A stretch of 64,000 bases of DNA from Anopheles merus (GCF_017562075.2 NC_054084.1:33284633-33348632); one strand, 5' to 3'. Shown: positions 40,110-55,200, numbered from the stretch's first letter. The notes: a model not told the origin generated them from the sequence alone. A program made the numbers and translations.

Positions 40110-40115
40110 AATAAA
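40110..40115 (+). terminator. polyadenylation signal of gene B
   Basis: AATAAA, 680 bases after the stop. An unbroken non-coding 3' UTR leads up to it. Confidence 0.55.
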
Positions 40116-42321
40116 ACAACAAAACGATAATAATAGCACAAAGAAACCTGTCCAACTGTCTTTGATTGACCAGCTTTAGCCCAGTGACTGTTACAGGAAA
40201 CGGCAGCTAATGCCGCTCTCAACAGCTCCACTGAAGTACATGATTGATTTGCACCCAACAAAGACTCATCGGTTCGTCGCTCGTTGCCAGCATTGATAAG
40301 CTTAGCCTAATCGCTCTAGGAGCCCGCACAAGATTGTCATTTCAGTCCGGCGTGTGTGCTCTATTGTTCACTTAAACTGTTGGTTAAGAAGACTACATCC
40401 CAATAGCAAACGGTCGCACACAGCCACTGGCGATAAGTTCACAGAGCACTGGGAGAAGAATGAAGTGCGATTACTTACCGAATTGACCAGTTTTAATCGA
40501 GACCAGCTTATCATCAAGAGCCTAGAGATAGAAAAGAGAGAGAAAGAGTGAGAGAGAGAGAGAGAGCGGGAGCGTGACCGTTCGAGGACACTTGTGGCAA
40601 AATGTGGAACAGCTGCTGCACTGGTTACGAGGCTTAACCACGTGCTGGAGATTTGGACAGGTTCAGAACGGCTAAGGGGTTGTTCACCTCATCTGCTGGT
40701 CGGGTGAAGTCGAGTCGAGTTTGTATCGTAAATAGACCACCTCGATGACCTTACATCGATTACAATTTGTTGATCGCAAAACAATTCAAAGTGTAGATAG
40801 GGATATGGTTTTGTTCCCTTTCATTTCATCCCTTGCTAGAATGCTTATGACGTAAATTGAAAGACTTGGTTAATCGCAGGAATCTGCTGGTAGAACAACA
40901 CACTGCTACAGTAAGCGCGTTCGGCGCGTTATCAGCAAATGGTGGCGAGTGGCCAGCGTTTCAATTGAAGCCCTTTTTCAGTTCAGTTGACGCGTTTGAC
41001 GCATTGCTAGTGTCACTAATGTGTTTGGTTAATGAATTTGAATCGTGATAACCTTAGAGGGAGGCGAACCTGAAGGGCATGAAATTCGATTCCAAAGGTC
41101 AGCACGGCCACACTTTCGGTGTTAAAAATAGGCACGGAAGCATGTAAACTGATAGAGTTTCAATAGTTGGAGGCACAAAAAACGACTTCTAGGTTGAAAG
41201 TTTTAATGCCCGACATTCAAGCCTACTTCAGGTCCAAGTCCATGTTCTAATTCGACCTGGTCTGATGCTGATAATGGCCTCTTTTAAGGCAGCTGTCTTC
41301 TCTCCATCGTCAGCTGATGGACACAAAAAATCTGGCACAGCGTCTCATTCGTTTCAGCTGCACCGCTGAACAGTTGAGCAGGACAGTTCAAAGATAACCG
41401 AACTTCGATGCCCTCATTGACATCCGCCCAGAAGCGTCGTTCTTGTACAAGCTCGGGCCGCCCAGTCGTGATAAGTACATTGTAGTGCAAGTGTACTGAG
41501 AGCGCACACGGCTGTGTTTGTAATGGGTCATTTGCTTCCCCATAGCTGTTTCAAATGTTTGCTAAAAAAAAAAAGCGATACGCGCCCATTATCAACACGC
41601 TTATGCTGTGGCGGGATGGCCAGGCCGGGTCAGCATAATCGTGGTGCCTGAGTGCGCTAGGGAACACTCCGCGTAGATCCGTGTTCTCGGCTACTGTTTT
41701 GTGATTTGAGGGAACCTTTTTTCTGGTTTTATTGCACGGAAAGAACCTTAAAGATCATCGACTGGCCAAGGATGTGCACATGAGCCCGAGTGCATGCGAA
41801 GAAGGTTGTCTGCATAATAAACAACAAAAAAGAACTAACCCTGTTTGCGCGTGCGATGCAGTTGGAGTTGGTTTGCGTGTTACGCGCGCGAGAGAGAAAG
41901 GCAGGTGCGCTCTAGGCGCAGTCATTTCACGCACACCGTGCTGCTTGGTTTTGGTGAGCACAGCAGGCTAGATGAGAATCATGTTCGACGGACCATAATT
42001 CTGCGGTGTGTAAAAATGAAACCGGAGTTGTGTTTGAGGCGTTTAATGATTTAAACAAAAAAAAAAAGCAAAAGGCAAAGAGTTTCTGTATCGTTTTTAG
42101 GATGCTTAGTGTGCGCATTTTACTGTGCTTTAAAAATGTTGTGGAAAACATGATGTTTGTGCTACGTTATCATTTTGTTATTTTTTTAAGTTTCAATAAC
42201 AAAGTAACGCTTTAACCAAACCAACCTCCAACAAAATCCCACCATGCGGTACCGCTTTGCTGCTCCAACCGTTGCTTTGTTGTGCGCGCGGCTTCGCGGA
42301 TCAGCTGAGCCGCTCGGTGCC
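40116..42321. other. intergenic region between genes B and C
   Basis: No gene recognised. A GA run lies at 40534-40566. Open frames here have no domain and mostly lack ATG starts. Confidence 0.5.
40534..40566. repeat. (GA)n microsatellite
   Basis: A GA run with AAA and GTG interruptions. It could also serve as a GAGA-factor site. Confidence 0.75.
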
Positions 42322-42356
42322 TTCAGTATTCTCCGAGAGGCAAGCGAACGTGGATG
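42322..42356 (+). promoter_or_regulatory. Inr + DPE core promoter of gene C
   Basis: CTTCAGTATT gives an initiator with A+1 at 42325. At +28 to +32 (42352-42356) the bases GGATG match the DPE consensus RGWYV at all five positions. No TATA box is present, as expected for a DPE promoter. The leader to the ATG at 43123 would be about 800 bases if unspliced. Confidence 0.5.
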
Positions 42357-43122
42357 CGTGCCCAGCTCATTCCCAGGTCGGTCGGACTGCATCGAACAAC
42401 CCATCCGCGACTTCTCCCCGCGTCGGTCGGTCGGTGGCCGCGGTCGTTGTGCCGTTGTTTGTGGTTATTTCGGTGCGGGTGCACTTAGAGCCATCGTACC
42501 TTAGGGAGCCTCGACGAGAAAAAGGGCGGAGTGTGTGAGTGTGCTGATACCGAATGCCGTTGTTTGGTTTTCGGAACCCGAGTCACGGAGAAAAGAAGGG
42601 CAGGGAAGAAGGGATCACGACGTTATCGTTTGGGAAGGAAGCTTGGTTGTACCACATCGCTGCCCTTCTTTGTGCAGCTCAGCGTGTGTGTGTTGTTTTG
42701 TGTAGGTTTTGTGTGTGAAGAATAAAAGCGCATACTGAGGGAAAGTGATGCGTTTCCCGCTGTGCTAACAGAATCGATGGGCTCTTTGGCTGGCGTCGAA
42801 CCCGTCGTAGAATGGTCCAGTGGAGCACCCGAGAGTGAACGGTGAGCGAGAAGATAGCTCTCGTGGGATGTGTTACTAAGAGAGTGTGTTTCTTAGGTTC
42901 TAGTTTGGCACGAAACGTATTTTTAGCCAAATTGCTGGTTGCCAACATCCCAACCATGTGCTAACCATTTCGCGCATTCTTAACCGGTAGACCATTAGTT
43001 GGGATTAGTTTCTCTGTGTGTGTGACTGAGTGTCTGGCATCAGCTACAGAGCACTAGGGAGCAAGAACTAGTGAACAAAACACGAAAACATCCAAAACGT
43101 CTTCCTCGAGCCGAGCCTTGAA

Positions 43123-46100
43123 ATGGCCGAGGAATCGTATGAAATGAACCCGGCCAGCTCGGCAGAGCTGAACGGTGGACCCGCAGATCCAGAGGCGGGA
43201 ACATCCCCGGTATCCGGTGTCGGTGGTCGCCGGGCCGGTGCAGCAAAGCTAGACCCCCTACAGATACCGGCAGTGCCGGCCGTGGAGCAAGAGATAGCGG
43301 CACCGTCGCTGATTGCCGCCCGACTGTTCAAACCGGTAACGGTCAGCTTCAAGAACCTGTCGTACTCGGTACGCAATGGAATATTTCGCAAAGGTAAGAC
43401 TCGTCGCCTGCCGGCTCTTGTTTTACAGGTGTTTCACAGGTGGGACGTCTTATCAACCTCAATCCCATCCATCCTGCCATCATCCAAGGACGGGGCAGGT
43501 GTTGAGTGTCGGGGTGTCTTCGGGGTGATAGCGTAGCGTACAAGTCCAAAAAGGGCAGTTTCGTTCTGCAGCTGGTTGTACGGAAATTGGGGACAACAAC
43601 CCAAAATCCCAACAACACTGAGCGCTTGTTACGAAGTGTCTGAAGAAGGTGTACCGTTCTTCCCCCTTCTTCTTCGAGTTGGAGTGGTGTAATGCAGGAG
43701 ATATTGATAAGACAGGCCTCACAGACAGGCGTTACTTATCGCTTGTCGGGCGTTCGGGAGGATCAGCTTCGAAGCTCACTGGTGGCATAGTTGCGGCTAT
43801 ATTAGCCGTGAGGATTAATATAAGTCAATTTGAAGGCCTTTTTGCAGGGACCAGCTGGCCGAAGGCCAATCGGTTGGTTAGTCACGAACAAGTTTGCAAG
43901 GGAAAGCGGCAACAACAGGTGGAAATTCGTGTATGGTTTTAATTTTTTTCCTCTTTTTGTACATTTTGGCAGATGTTAAAAAGCGAAAGTGACGGTGGCA
44001 TGTGTGTTAACGCCACTTTTCATTGTGCAGGTTGGAAATGCAGCTCATGTCGTGTCGGACATGACACTGCCCATTGTGTTACGTTTATCAGATAGATCTT
44101 CCGATTGAAGGATTACAATTAGATCATTGAAAGAATGAAGATTTTTGAGAATTTCAGCTGAACTTGTAAGGTTCTAAGCATCTCAAAAGTTAGTCTCCTC
44201 ACAGAAGAGTTTATTCCCAAACGCTTTAGTTTATTATGTCTACAGGACCAACAAGAACCTGTACTGCCCCATTATTCATGTTCAAACGCACCAGCCTCAG
44301 GCTTTCGCTTATCTCTCACTGCAACACAGGCACTATGTCTGTGTGTGCTCGCGCCATACACCCCCGAAAAGTGAAAACAAACACATTTTGTGCCGTCGTT
44401 AAATTATCGTCAACATGTGGTCGTTCCACTTATACGAGGAGGTTTTTGGGGAATTATTTTTAAATCGTACCCCTTCGGCCTGCTCGCGGAACCACACATT
44501 TTCGTGAGGTACATTTGGTGCAAGATCGCTTTCAGGAAGCGTGCCTTTAAGCAGCACCAAGCAGCAGCAGCTTGTGAAAGGGCGTGATTGTTACACACTT
44601 TTGAAATGTAAATTCATAGTGCTTTCATTGGTTGGTGTAGGTGCCATTGGTCCGAGTGGAAACAGGCAGGTTGGATTGAATGAACCCAGCACAATGCAGC
44701 AGTGACTCGAACTCAACCGATCGGCGTGTAAGCCGGTCAATGTCGTGGCTGGTTCGTTCTATCAATCACACACATACGACGCACAGGGCTGGGTGTGCTG
44801 GATGCTAATTAAATATTTGATTCATTGCTAGAAACAAGGCAAGGAAGCGCGGTTTGAAGCGTGGCCTCACAGGGGGACAAATTTATAATCATTCGCACCG
44901 GACCAAGCCTTCACTCATCACCACTGCTGCTCTTCTGCCGTCGTGTGTTGTCAAGTGAAGTTGGCAACACGCTTCTTTCGCCTCTTTCTTTATGTTGTTT
45001 CTCTTCCTGAAGCGCCTCTTCATTTGCGCCTACTTCATGCTGGTTAAGAATGGCTCGCCAAACGATCCTTCCTCTTGCGCATGGTGCTGGTGCGCACGCT
45101 GTTTGCCTACGCGATTATGTTTTTCGCAGATGATTCTTCCTTCGCTCTTCGTTTTTCGCTGGTTGTTTTGGGGTCCGCTTTTGGGGAAGGTATCAAAATT
45201 TTTTTGGGGCTCTTTCGTTAAAATTCATGAGACATGAGACCAAAAATGAAGCGTCCACACTTTTCTGTTCTTTCTCTTTCTTCTTCGCAAAGGTTTGGCT
45301 TGATGATGGCGTTTTGAAGGCAAACCACAGCCAACTAGATCGAACCGCTGGCTCGGGCGAAGGAAAGATCACGCACACACATGTGTGTTTTTGCACGCAA
45401 CGTTAACATGTTGAACGGTTGAAGGCACAGTTTTGAATTTTTTTGAAATGTTAAGCTTCGTAGTGTTTCGAGTTGAAGGCTTGAGTTTATATTGTAGGTT
45501 TCAGCATGCTCGAACGAAAACTTTGTAACATAAATTCATTTAACAATGAGTTATCGAATTTCTCTTTTAGAAAACAAAAGTTAAGAAAATCATGCATGTC
45601 ATATTCTCACAAAAACTCTAATTAAAGAACAACAACAACTCCATTCATTCTCGTGTTCTAGTTTTGCATTCGGTTTTGGACATCGGATACCCTGTACTGT
45701 GCGTTAGGCTCCAGACCTCTTAATTATTATGTCATCGCGCGCCGCACGACCAACCCATCTCTTGCCCAGATCTGCTCGGTACGATCAGCGATCGCCATAT
45801 TGCACGCTCCCCATCCCTCCTTTTTTTCCTCGTTTGTTACAACGACCGCGGGGTCGCGGCTTTCCGTGCACGATGGGGACGCGCGCGCGCACACATCGCG
45901 TCCCTTGCCTGCACGCATTTTGCACGGGTTGAACGAACTTCAGATAACCTTCGGCGAGATTATTTTCGACTGTGCGTTGGCTTTTATGTTTGTTCGTTTT
46001 TTCTCTCCCTCCATCTCACTGTTGGATCGGTGTCATGTTGCCGGGACGCTCGTTTATCGGTGGAAAAAAGTACACACGATCCCTGCGTTTCTATGGGGAT

Positions 46101-49100
46101 GGCGTGTGCGTGTGAGTGACATCTAAACCACACTGCTGCGTGCTGTTCGTTGAGTGTGCTGTCGATTCCGGCCGTCTGTTTACACGGCTGGTTTGCGAGC
46201 TCTGTTTCGAGTCTCGTTCTGCTGTCTCTCCCACAGTCCAGCTTTGTCAAGTCTGTCTTTGGCCTTTAGGGCGTTAATCGAAACATGCATTGCCCTTGTG
46301 CGGCTGAGTGATGCAGTTGCTGCACTGCCCCAGAGATGCAGATTCGCGCGCGCGTGTGGTGCGGTGGAACCGGTTCCGACCAGCTTTTGCGCGGACGGCG
46401 AGATCATGATCTCCGAGAGCTCGAGACACGGCGCTCCGGAACTGGAGCGTGCGGGTGAGCGAGTGAAACACAAAGGATGCGCTCTCTGTTCGTGGCCCCG
46501 AGTTTGGGTGTGGCGTCTGTCACCGCGGACCCACACCCATACAGAGAGAAACAGAGAGCCGTTGTTTCTATTGCAATTTCAAATCGGTTGCGAATCCCAC
46601 GGGGTAGTTCTGAGGAGCGGTTGCCCAACACACACACATACACACACACACACACTCGAGAACCTGGCATTATCTGGGGGTAGTGGGGGGAGTTAAATAA
46701 AGATGATCAGCAAACCGTCCTCCTCCCGCGGAAACCGCACTCCAGAAGTGATGAGTTATGAGAGGCTGAGAATCGTCCTCGACCGTCCAGAAGATTCGCG
46801 CCACGCGTAATCATACCCGCGGGGCTGTCGGAGTTGACCCCGTTTCAACCATCCTCCCTGGGCGCGCCTAATAAATAAACACACTCGCAGCACTCGACTT
46901 CTCGACAAATCTCGCCCAAGACAAAGGCGTCTAGGGTAGCGCGTGGGGCACTGCGTTGCGCGTGTCTGTGTGTATGCCGGCGTTCGCGCACGTATCTCAA
47001 TCGACGGTGGCATATGCGGGGCATGTTGATATTTGCAAATACAGTGTATGGTGTTAGGTTTGGCAATAGGAAAAATGAAATTGTATTTTTTTACACCCAA
47101 ATTCGTAGAAAGTAAAAGGAATATGTTTTTTAGTCATTTCCAGCCATTCTGTCTTATTTTTGGAGATGGATTAGTGGCTACTTTTGCAGTATTTTACCAA
47201 AGTTGTACAGTTCTGAAGCTGGCATTTGTTGAAATCCAAATCTGTATCGCTCTCGCTAACAATACTTGGATTCGTACGAACACGTCGGAAAATATCAGGA
47301 CTAGGATGGGCATGGAGTCAATTTTAGATTTAATATGGACTAGGACTCGCATTCTTGCTTCAGCTTAGGATTCTTCCTCTTCGATATATTTGTTTGTTTG
47401 TTTATTTCTTCCTATATTGATACAAGCTTATAGGATAGGCATAGCTTATAGGAATTTTTTGAATAGTCAGAATCATATAAGTACTTTAGTTTAAGGGTTT
47501 CTCTATATGCAAGATGATCGTCCTGACTGTTTTGGGCTAATGTCTTGACTTTCCCATTATTTTCTTCAACTGAAGTTTAATATTAAATATATCTATGAAC
47601 TTATTTACGTCTCCCAATCTCTTTACCTCGGTTATTCGTATAAAATGTACGCAGTACTGACCGATCATGTTTCTTTGTACTGAAAGAAAAATTCAATTTA
47701 ATTCAGCTTCCTCGATCTTATGCTCCTTTTTGAGCTGTCGTTCGATGGAACTGAACGAAGGCATTTTGTTCGATTAAACTTCTAGGTTAGAGCCAACTGT
47801 CATTCAAGCAACCTAGTTTTGGACCAATAGAGCTTACGATCTTCGACGATTTTACGTATCACAGGCGATGGTTTGGAGGTTTTTACATGTTACATTAATT
47901 TTAATTCAAATTAAAAAATTTTGCTGACCTTAAAACTATTCATCCCACTGTGCTCTTGACCGCCCCGTGCGTACAGCTCGCTTGGCCGCACCACTTGGCT
48001 ACCACTTATCAATCCGATGGTGGCCGTATTTGCTGTTTTTTTTCTAATATAACCCCGTCCACCCTGAATGGGACGACGCATCGCTTTGCAAATTCACGAC
48101 CGGCAAAAAAAAAAACACACACAAACGCACCGAGGAAAAAAATAGAATTGATAATCAAACCCGCCAGAGAGCCGTTCCGGTCGACGGTGTCCCCGGTGCG
48201 CTTGTGTGCTGGCAGACGAATTGTTTGACTTCCCGGTTGGTATGTTTTCTTAGTCACCGCGAGTTCGAATGTCTTGCGATGGAGGGGATTGATTGCTGAG
48301 CGCGTTAGCAAACAGTTGCTTGCAAACTTTTAATCGCCGATAGGGCTGAGCGATTGGCCCTCGTTGTCGCGCTGTAATTACGCTCCATTTCGCGCAGGGC
48401 TTGATAAGTTCGACTGGGAAACATCACGCATTGAGCATTGAATTTCACAGCCACTGGGAGCAATGGCAGAAATTCTACTCCCTTGTATCCAAAGCTAACA
48501 AGATGTGGTGTCGTTAGAAAATGAAACCATTTCATTGCTCTCTGCCGAGCATGCTCTGCCTCCCTGATTCGTCCCTTAGTGCATGATCGTCACCCTTAGA
48601 TTCCATTGTGCTACACACCGACAAGTGCAGCGAATGTGCACTCCATCGCGGGGCATAAACCGCGCTTGATGGAAGCACACGCGAAAGTATCGCTCGCTGC
48701 GCAATGAAGCGCGACGAAACGGCGCACCGTGCTGCATTTTAAATAAAATATTTTGCATTTCATGTGCATGTGTGTGCGTTTGAGCTGCGGCGCGAAGCAT
48801 ATGAGCACGCGCGCCCGGGTGCAACTACGTTGCGGTACGGGAGATTCGCGACGCGATTACGTTAGCAAACGGTTAATATAATTTTACGTCAAGCTTGTTT
48901 GATATGATTGTTGAATGGCTGTGAAGGTTGGAGATGCTTGGAATGTGTAAAGAATGGGTGTTGTAAATAATTGTTTACGAAAATAAATCGATACAGAATC
49001 GGGCAGCTCGATCAATTTCACCACACAAAAGCGTTGATTTTTGTACATTCAGCGTGCACACGCGGACCACAAGTTTGAGGTCAACCTCCACCTTTTTTGC

Positions 49101-49146
49101 GAATTGATATCGTGTGGCAGAACCAAACACCACAACTCTTTCTCCC

Positions 49147-49203
<57 letters not shown>

Positions 49204-52200
49204 ATACGGCATGCACCCAATTTCCTATTCCATACTGCAGTTAATGCAATTTACAAACAACCCCATTTTTTCGAAACGAATCGAATGCAAACAACGTAAA
49301 ACGAACCAAGGCGTTCTTAACGCTTACCGAATTGCGTTAGGTTAGGTATATTTCGTGGTTCATTCGTCACGGGGATGGGAGAAAGAATATAAACATTTAT
49401 GACGCACATAACCTCTGTTTTTTTTGACGATCGGGAACACGCGCTTTGCAAGTGTTGGATGATTTTCCGAAGGTCATCCGTACAAAGCTGTCAAGAGTAA
49501 GTCCACCATCGCGGAAATAAAATTAGGTTAATGTCTCTCGGCCACTGGCAACAGGTGTACAGAGCAGGATTGAAGGAAGATTTGCAATTCCTGATACGAT
49601 TGTACATTGTAGTAGCGACAGACAACACCAATCCATTCAGATGCGCATCTGATGTACGCAAATATATTCTCCAGCTTGTCGCTTAAAGCAATCGCAAGTC
49701 CATGCTTGTGATGACACATTCCCATGGCGGCCAGGGAACTGGACAGTTTATGATAATCTTTCCGTTCCCCACAGCTAACATTGACCCGTGTGCCAATTTT
49801 TTTTTGCCAAGGCAAGGACAGCAAATGCGCTCAGCCGCTGTTTCAAAGCGAAGACGAACGGCCGGCGGTCACAGATACGTTCGTTCGATTGTTTTAATTG
49901 AGCTCAATTGGAGGATCACGAGGATCACGAGGTTAGATGATGATGATGATGATGATTCCACCCACAAATCGTACTGCCTTGGGCGTAGTTTGTGCACATG
50001 TATTTGTGTGCTGTACGTGCTCTAGAATTAGATCCTTCTTTGAAGTTTCGATGTCCCAAAAAACCCTTTGCGCTGCTGCTGGTTTGCGATGCACTCTCCA
50101 GTGTGTTCTTCATCAACGCGACGACAATGTCTTGATTCGAAACCGGTTTCTGACAAGTAGCGGTTGAATATTACCTGAGGAGAGGAGAATAAGAAACACG
50201 GCGTGCGATGTTATTGATCGGCGTTCTTCCCTTGGCGGAGTTCCAGCAGTACGGGAGCACGGGAGGTTTGAAATTTGAGTCCAGCTTGGAACCTCTCTCG
50301 GCTTCCAACTTCTGCTCGTGGAAAACCTGTTCTGGGCACATTTGCTTTGCGTTGAATGTGTGATGCCTTCTTCTAAGCTAGAGGTTGGTTTGTTCTGCTG
50401 GAGTTTAGCGTAGGTTAGCTAAAGCAAATGCAACCGAAGCAGCTGATCGGCTTATAACTTTCCTGCACTGGTGGCCTGAAGACTGGCCTAGTTATTGCAT
50501 GGATTTCCGCTGGCTTTGCATCGATAACCGGTTCTGGTAGCGTAGAGCGAGGAGAATGTGTGCGTGTGTCAATGTATTCAAGATCAATCCCTGAACTGTG
50601 AACCAGGGAGCCAAATTTAGGGTTGGGATTTTTTCGGACCTAAAAGGAACGAAATTGGATCATTTCAACATCCCGAACAGAAGAGATCTTTTCATTTTGT
50701 GATTAATTTAATCATCATTTACCGTCCCTCGTGGCAGACAGTGGAATTGAAATGAACAGTAAAGTATATGAAACCATAAACCGAACCAGAATGAAATCTT
50801 TGAATCAACAAAAGGACTGGGACTACTTTGCGAGGTGCGTTCTGGAACGGCCACCTCCAAGAATAATATCTAAGTATACCACTCCCTTGCGTAGGAGCAA
50901 CTGGGAAAGCATTCACATAAGTCTAACGGTCCGTCTCGTAGGCGACGACACTGGAATTAGAAGTTGCAAGATGCTAGTTTGTTGCGTGTGAAGTCTCGGT
51001 ATAGTATATTCCAAGCAATTGATCATGCGTGTTAATGATGTACAAATATATGTGACTTGCATAACCGTTTGTTTCGCTTATGTGAGAAAAAAAACAGGTT
51101 TTCGATGAGAACGTAATGTCTTCGATCGGTCGATAAGCGTGTATTCACAATCTGCGTGCAAATTCTAGAACTATTCCTCCGCCACTCATCTTTACCGTCA
51201 CCCCTGATGAAATGTTTAAACCCAAACTTATTGCCCAACTTTAGGCCTCAATCAGGCTTTTTAGTTTCCCCCCTATCTCATAACGACACATCGTAAATCC
51301 CATTTGTGTAGTGTTTCATCATCCCCAATTTGTGCTGGAAATGACGAAACCAACCATGTTTCAGTTTCCTGTTTTCGTCCAATACTGACACCTTACCGTT
51401 TATCGGGCGAAGGTTAAAACCTCCCCAGTTTTACACCTACCAAATGCAATGCATGCAGGCGCGTGCTATGTGTTTTATCTATCTATAACCACCCGTATCG
51501 TATCCCATTATCTTCCGCAGGTCGGGACATACTGAAAGATATCAGCGGCGAGTTCCGGGCCGGCGAGCTAACCGCCATCATGGGCCCGTCCGGGGCGGGC
51601 AAGAGCACCCTGCTGGACATTTTGGCGGGCTTTACGTAAGTTTTGCAGTGCGAGTTTATTTGCATTTAATAGCAGGTTTATTGGGACTGAGGTGCGGTGA
51701 CTTCGACGACTCTAGACGTATGGACGTGTAGCCAGTTCTGAAAAAAGGCGCTCGGCATCGATCATCGGGAGAAGCTTTTGCACTTCCTGCTACGTGGTGA
51801 TCGTTACTTTATAACCAAGAAACGGGACAGTTGAGGAGGTAGAATTTATTTCCTATAATGTTCATCAATCATAGCCTCGGATGTAACCTTTTGCCGTTAT
51901 GGGAATTGTTACCAAGAGAACCTAGAACACGAGCCTTCGAATACGATTCTTGGATTAAACACAGCTTATAGGTCCAGCATAAACATCAACACGTCTTGCC
52001 TACCCTACCACGGAGCTTCTAACAACAAAGAGGAATGGAGAGGTGATGCACTTTGAAATCACCATTGTCCGATTGCTTAGTCTGTGCGCGTTTCGTGCCG
52101 TAGACGGAGGTGTTTAATCTTCGGTCTGCGAAACATTGGAGCTGGGGGTGTAGAAAAAATAAGCCGCTACAAACGCGCACACCCCGCAGTAAACGGTCAT

Positions 52201-55200
52201 TAGTGGTGATCGATGAATCCAGGGGTTGATTGACACTTTGAACGGTTGCTAATCGGACACGCGGGAGGCATTGTACTGCTAGACCATATGCGTGCGTCTT
52301 CTTTTGACTTCGACTGACTCCACCATACAGAGCCTACAGCAGTGTAGTGCAGTGTATGACGTCATATGAAATGGAGCTCTGCTAGCGCAACTGTACGACG
52401 ACTTCATGTCGCATAGGATAAAACCCTTGTTATGGTTCTTGGTACACCAGTGGTTACAAACAAAGGGCGCTGGTTGGTTGTGATATGAGTCACGGCGAGC
52501 GAGATCGCTGGAAAGGTCATTGAGAACCTTCAGAATGACACCTCCAAGGGGTGGCGCCATAGCCGATCGCTTTCTAATCTCACGGCACGGAATTCTTCAA
52601 ACAGTTTGATGAGGAAATAGTATCAGTATCGCTCCCTTTTTCCCCCACGGTACATATTTATGTTTACTGGCTTATCGTTTGTACACCGACACCGACCGCC
52701 ACATGCCTACTAAATCAACATATTTTTGGCGCCATCATAATCACCATTATGCGTTTCCTGTTCCTCTTTTCCCCCAGTGAGGGTGGCTTCACGGGCGAAC
52801 TTCTGGTCAACAAGCAGCCGCGGGATCTGAAACGGTTCCGGCGGATGTCCGCCTACATCATGCAGGATCACGATCTGCAGCCCCATCTGACCGTGCTGGA
52901 GGCGATGCATTTCTCCGCCAATCTCAAAATCGGAGCCGAACTCAGCCCGGCGAGCAAAAAGATTCGCGTAAGTGCAAGCGTAACAGTAGCCGGCGTTACC
53001 GAATGTGTGCACATCTGCGAAATCTCACCTCACCTCTGTGTTTGTTGTTTCAGATGAACGAAATACTCCGTGCCATCGGGCTGCACGAGGCGAAGAAAAC
53101 GCGCACCGGAAGGTTATCCGGAGGTCAAAAGAAGCGGCTAGCGATCGCGCTGGAAATCGTGAACAATCCGCCGGTAATGTTCTTCGACGAGCCGACGAGC
53201 GGCCTGGACAGCTCCACGTCCACGCAGTGTGTCGCACTGTTGAAGCAGCTGGCCCGCGAAGGCCGCACGATCATCTGCACGATACACCAACCGTCTGCGC
53301 TGCTGTTCAACATGTTTGACCATCTGTACGCTGTCGCGGAGGGCGAATGCATCTATACCGGTGGCACCGGGAACATTGTGTCGTTCCTGAAGGAGCTCGA
53401 CATCGTCTGCCCGGAGCATTACAATCCGTCCGATTACTGTAAGTATTTGGCGGGGTGCGTTTGCACTAGCTTAATGGGCGTACTTTTGATGGTTGTTTTT
53501 TTAAGCATTATGATCGAGCAAGGTCTTCTGAGCTTCTTCCAATTTCTCACGATGAGGTGGCTAAACTGCTCGTGGTACTGTATATTGCACTATAGATAAT
53601 ACACTGGAACGTTCCGGGTAGAGCAGTGAAAGATAAGCGCGTTATTGATATGGGGAACATTACAGGCAAAAATTTGTCTGTTTTTGATTAGTCATTTTCG
53701 ATTCCAAAAGGGATTTTTTTGTACATACAAAAGCAAATATTAGAAGAAGATTTGTATGTAAAATATGTAGAATTGATTTGAAAAAATATGCTCACAATTT
53801 CTTTCCGTTTTATCAAACACAATTTATCAAAAGCACAATTGGAATATAAATATTGTCAGCAGTGTAATTGTCATGGCACCAAGGGCGTTCAAAGCTTGGT
53901 CGAAGTAATGCTCTAGCGGGCGATCCGGCCAGTATTCCTTGAGGCACAAGAGAGTTTTAGTGGTTAAAATCCATCTGCATACGAAGATACCTTGGTGCTC
54001 TGTCTATCGTATGTCCTATAAAAGGTTCTCTCTTGTCTAAACGGGGAGGGCGTTCAAAGCTTAGAGCGCAAAGCTTCATAAGTCTGACACATAGATGGCG
54101 CTGATCGTCTGTTTGTTTTAAGTGTCCATGAAACGCCCTTGCTACGAGTAAACAACAAGGTGGTGACAAGGTTTTAATAGAATTTTTGTTACTTGCTAAT
54201 TTTGCTTAGCAACATGATTTCAGCAAAATATGTAACAGAGTTGCACTCGTACTGGTCTTGTAATCCATAGATTCAGGATTGCAAGACCAGTCGTACCTGA
54301 AATTGATCTTGATCGATACTAGATTTTTGTTCTATAGAAATAGACATTTGAATCTTATTTGATGATAAACTTGCCAAACCAGTTGATAATTCGTGTTTGA
54401 ATGAGTTTATTTTTGATGAATAAACTCAAACACCGTTCTAATTATAACCTTTTGACTATCTTATTTTAGTGTTGGAAATAGCAACGCACGACTATGGCCG
54501 GCTGAACGACAGCCTGGTGGAAAAGATGATGAACGGGCAGAGCAACTTCTACCGCAATCCGGAACCGTTCGCGCCGACGTTCGAGAGCAAGCTGCTGCCG
54601 ATCAAGGAATCGTCCCCGGACGGACCGATGGTGCTCCTCGAGATGCCCCTGTTTCCCGAGCACGACAACGACGACGCCCGCAACCAGCAGCGGCCCGTCT
54701 CGCCCGTGCTGGCCACGCCAAAGAAACTCGCCAAAAAGCTGTCGTTTAACCCGGAGCGGTGGTGCGGTCGGGATGAGATCTATACCACCAGCTTCTGCCG
54801 GCAGTTTTCGCTGCTGCTGCTCCGCACCTTTCTCATACTGAGCCGGGATCGGTCGCTGATGACGATGCGGTTCGCGATCCACTGTCTGATTGCGCCACTG
54901 ATCGGGATGCTGTACTTCGGGATCGGTAATCAGGCGGCGCAGATCTTCAACAACTACAACTACGTGTTCTTCTCGATCATGTTTCTGATGTTTACCGCGT
55001 TCAGCTCAATGACCATGGCGTGTAAGTAGAAAGCACGCAATTTGTTTTGTTTTTATGGGGCTTTTCTAATTTAGTGACACTTTTTTCTCTTCCCCGAAAC
55101 AGTTCCACTCGAGCTGCCGATCATCACGCGGGAGCACTTTAACCGCTGGTACTCGTTGCGGGCGTACTACATTGCCATGACGGTGGCCGACATTCCGATC

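Larger units (their letters stand above)
43394..51520 (+). other. first intron of ABCG gene C
   Basis: An 8.1-kb phase-1 intron, the largest in the window. It holds CA, poly-C/CT and GAT microsatellites and a possible alternative first exon at 46406-46454. The short open frames inside (such as the one ending 50991) show no domain. Confidence 0.8.

Noticed and set aside
50731..50991. 86-residue frame in the first intron of gene C
   Set aside because: It starts at GTG, has no domain and its phase does not help gene C.
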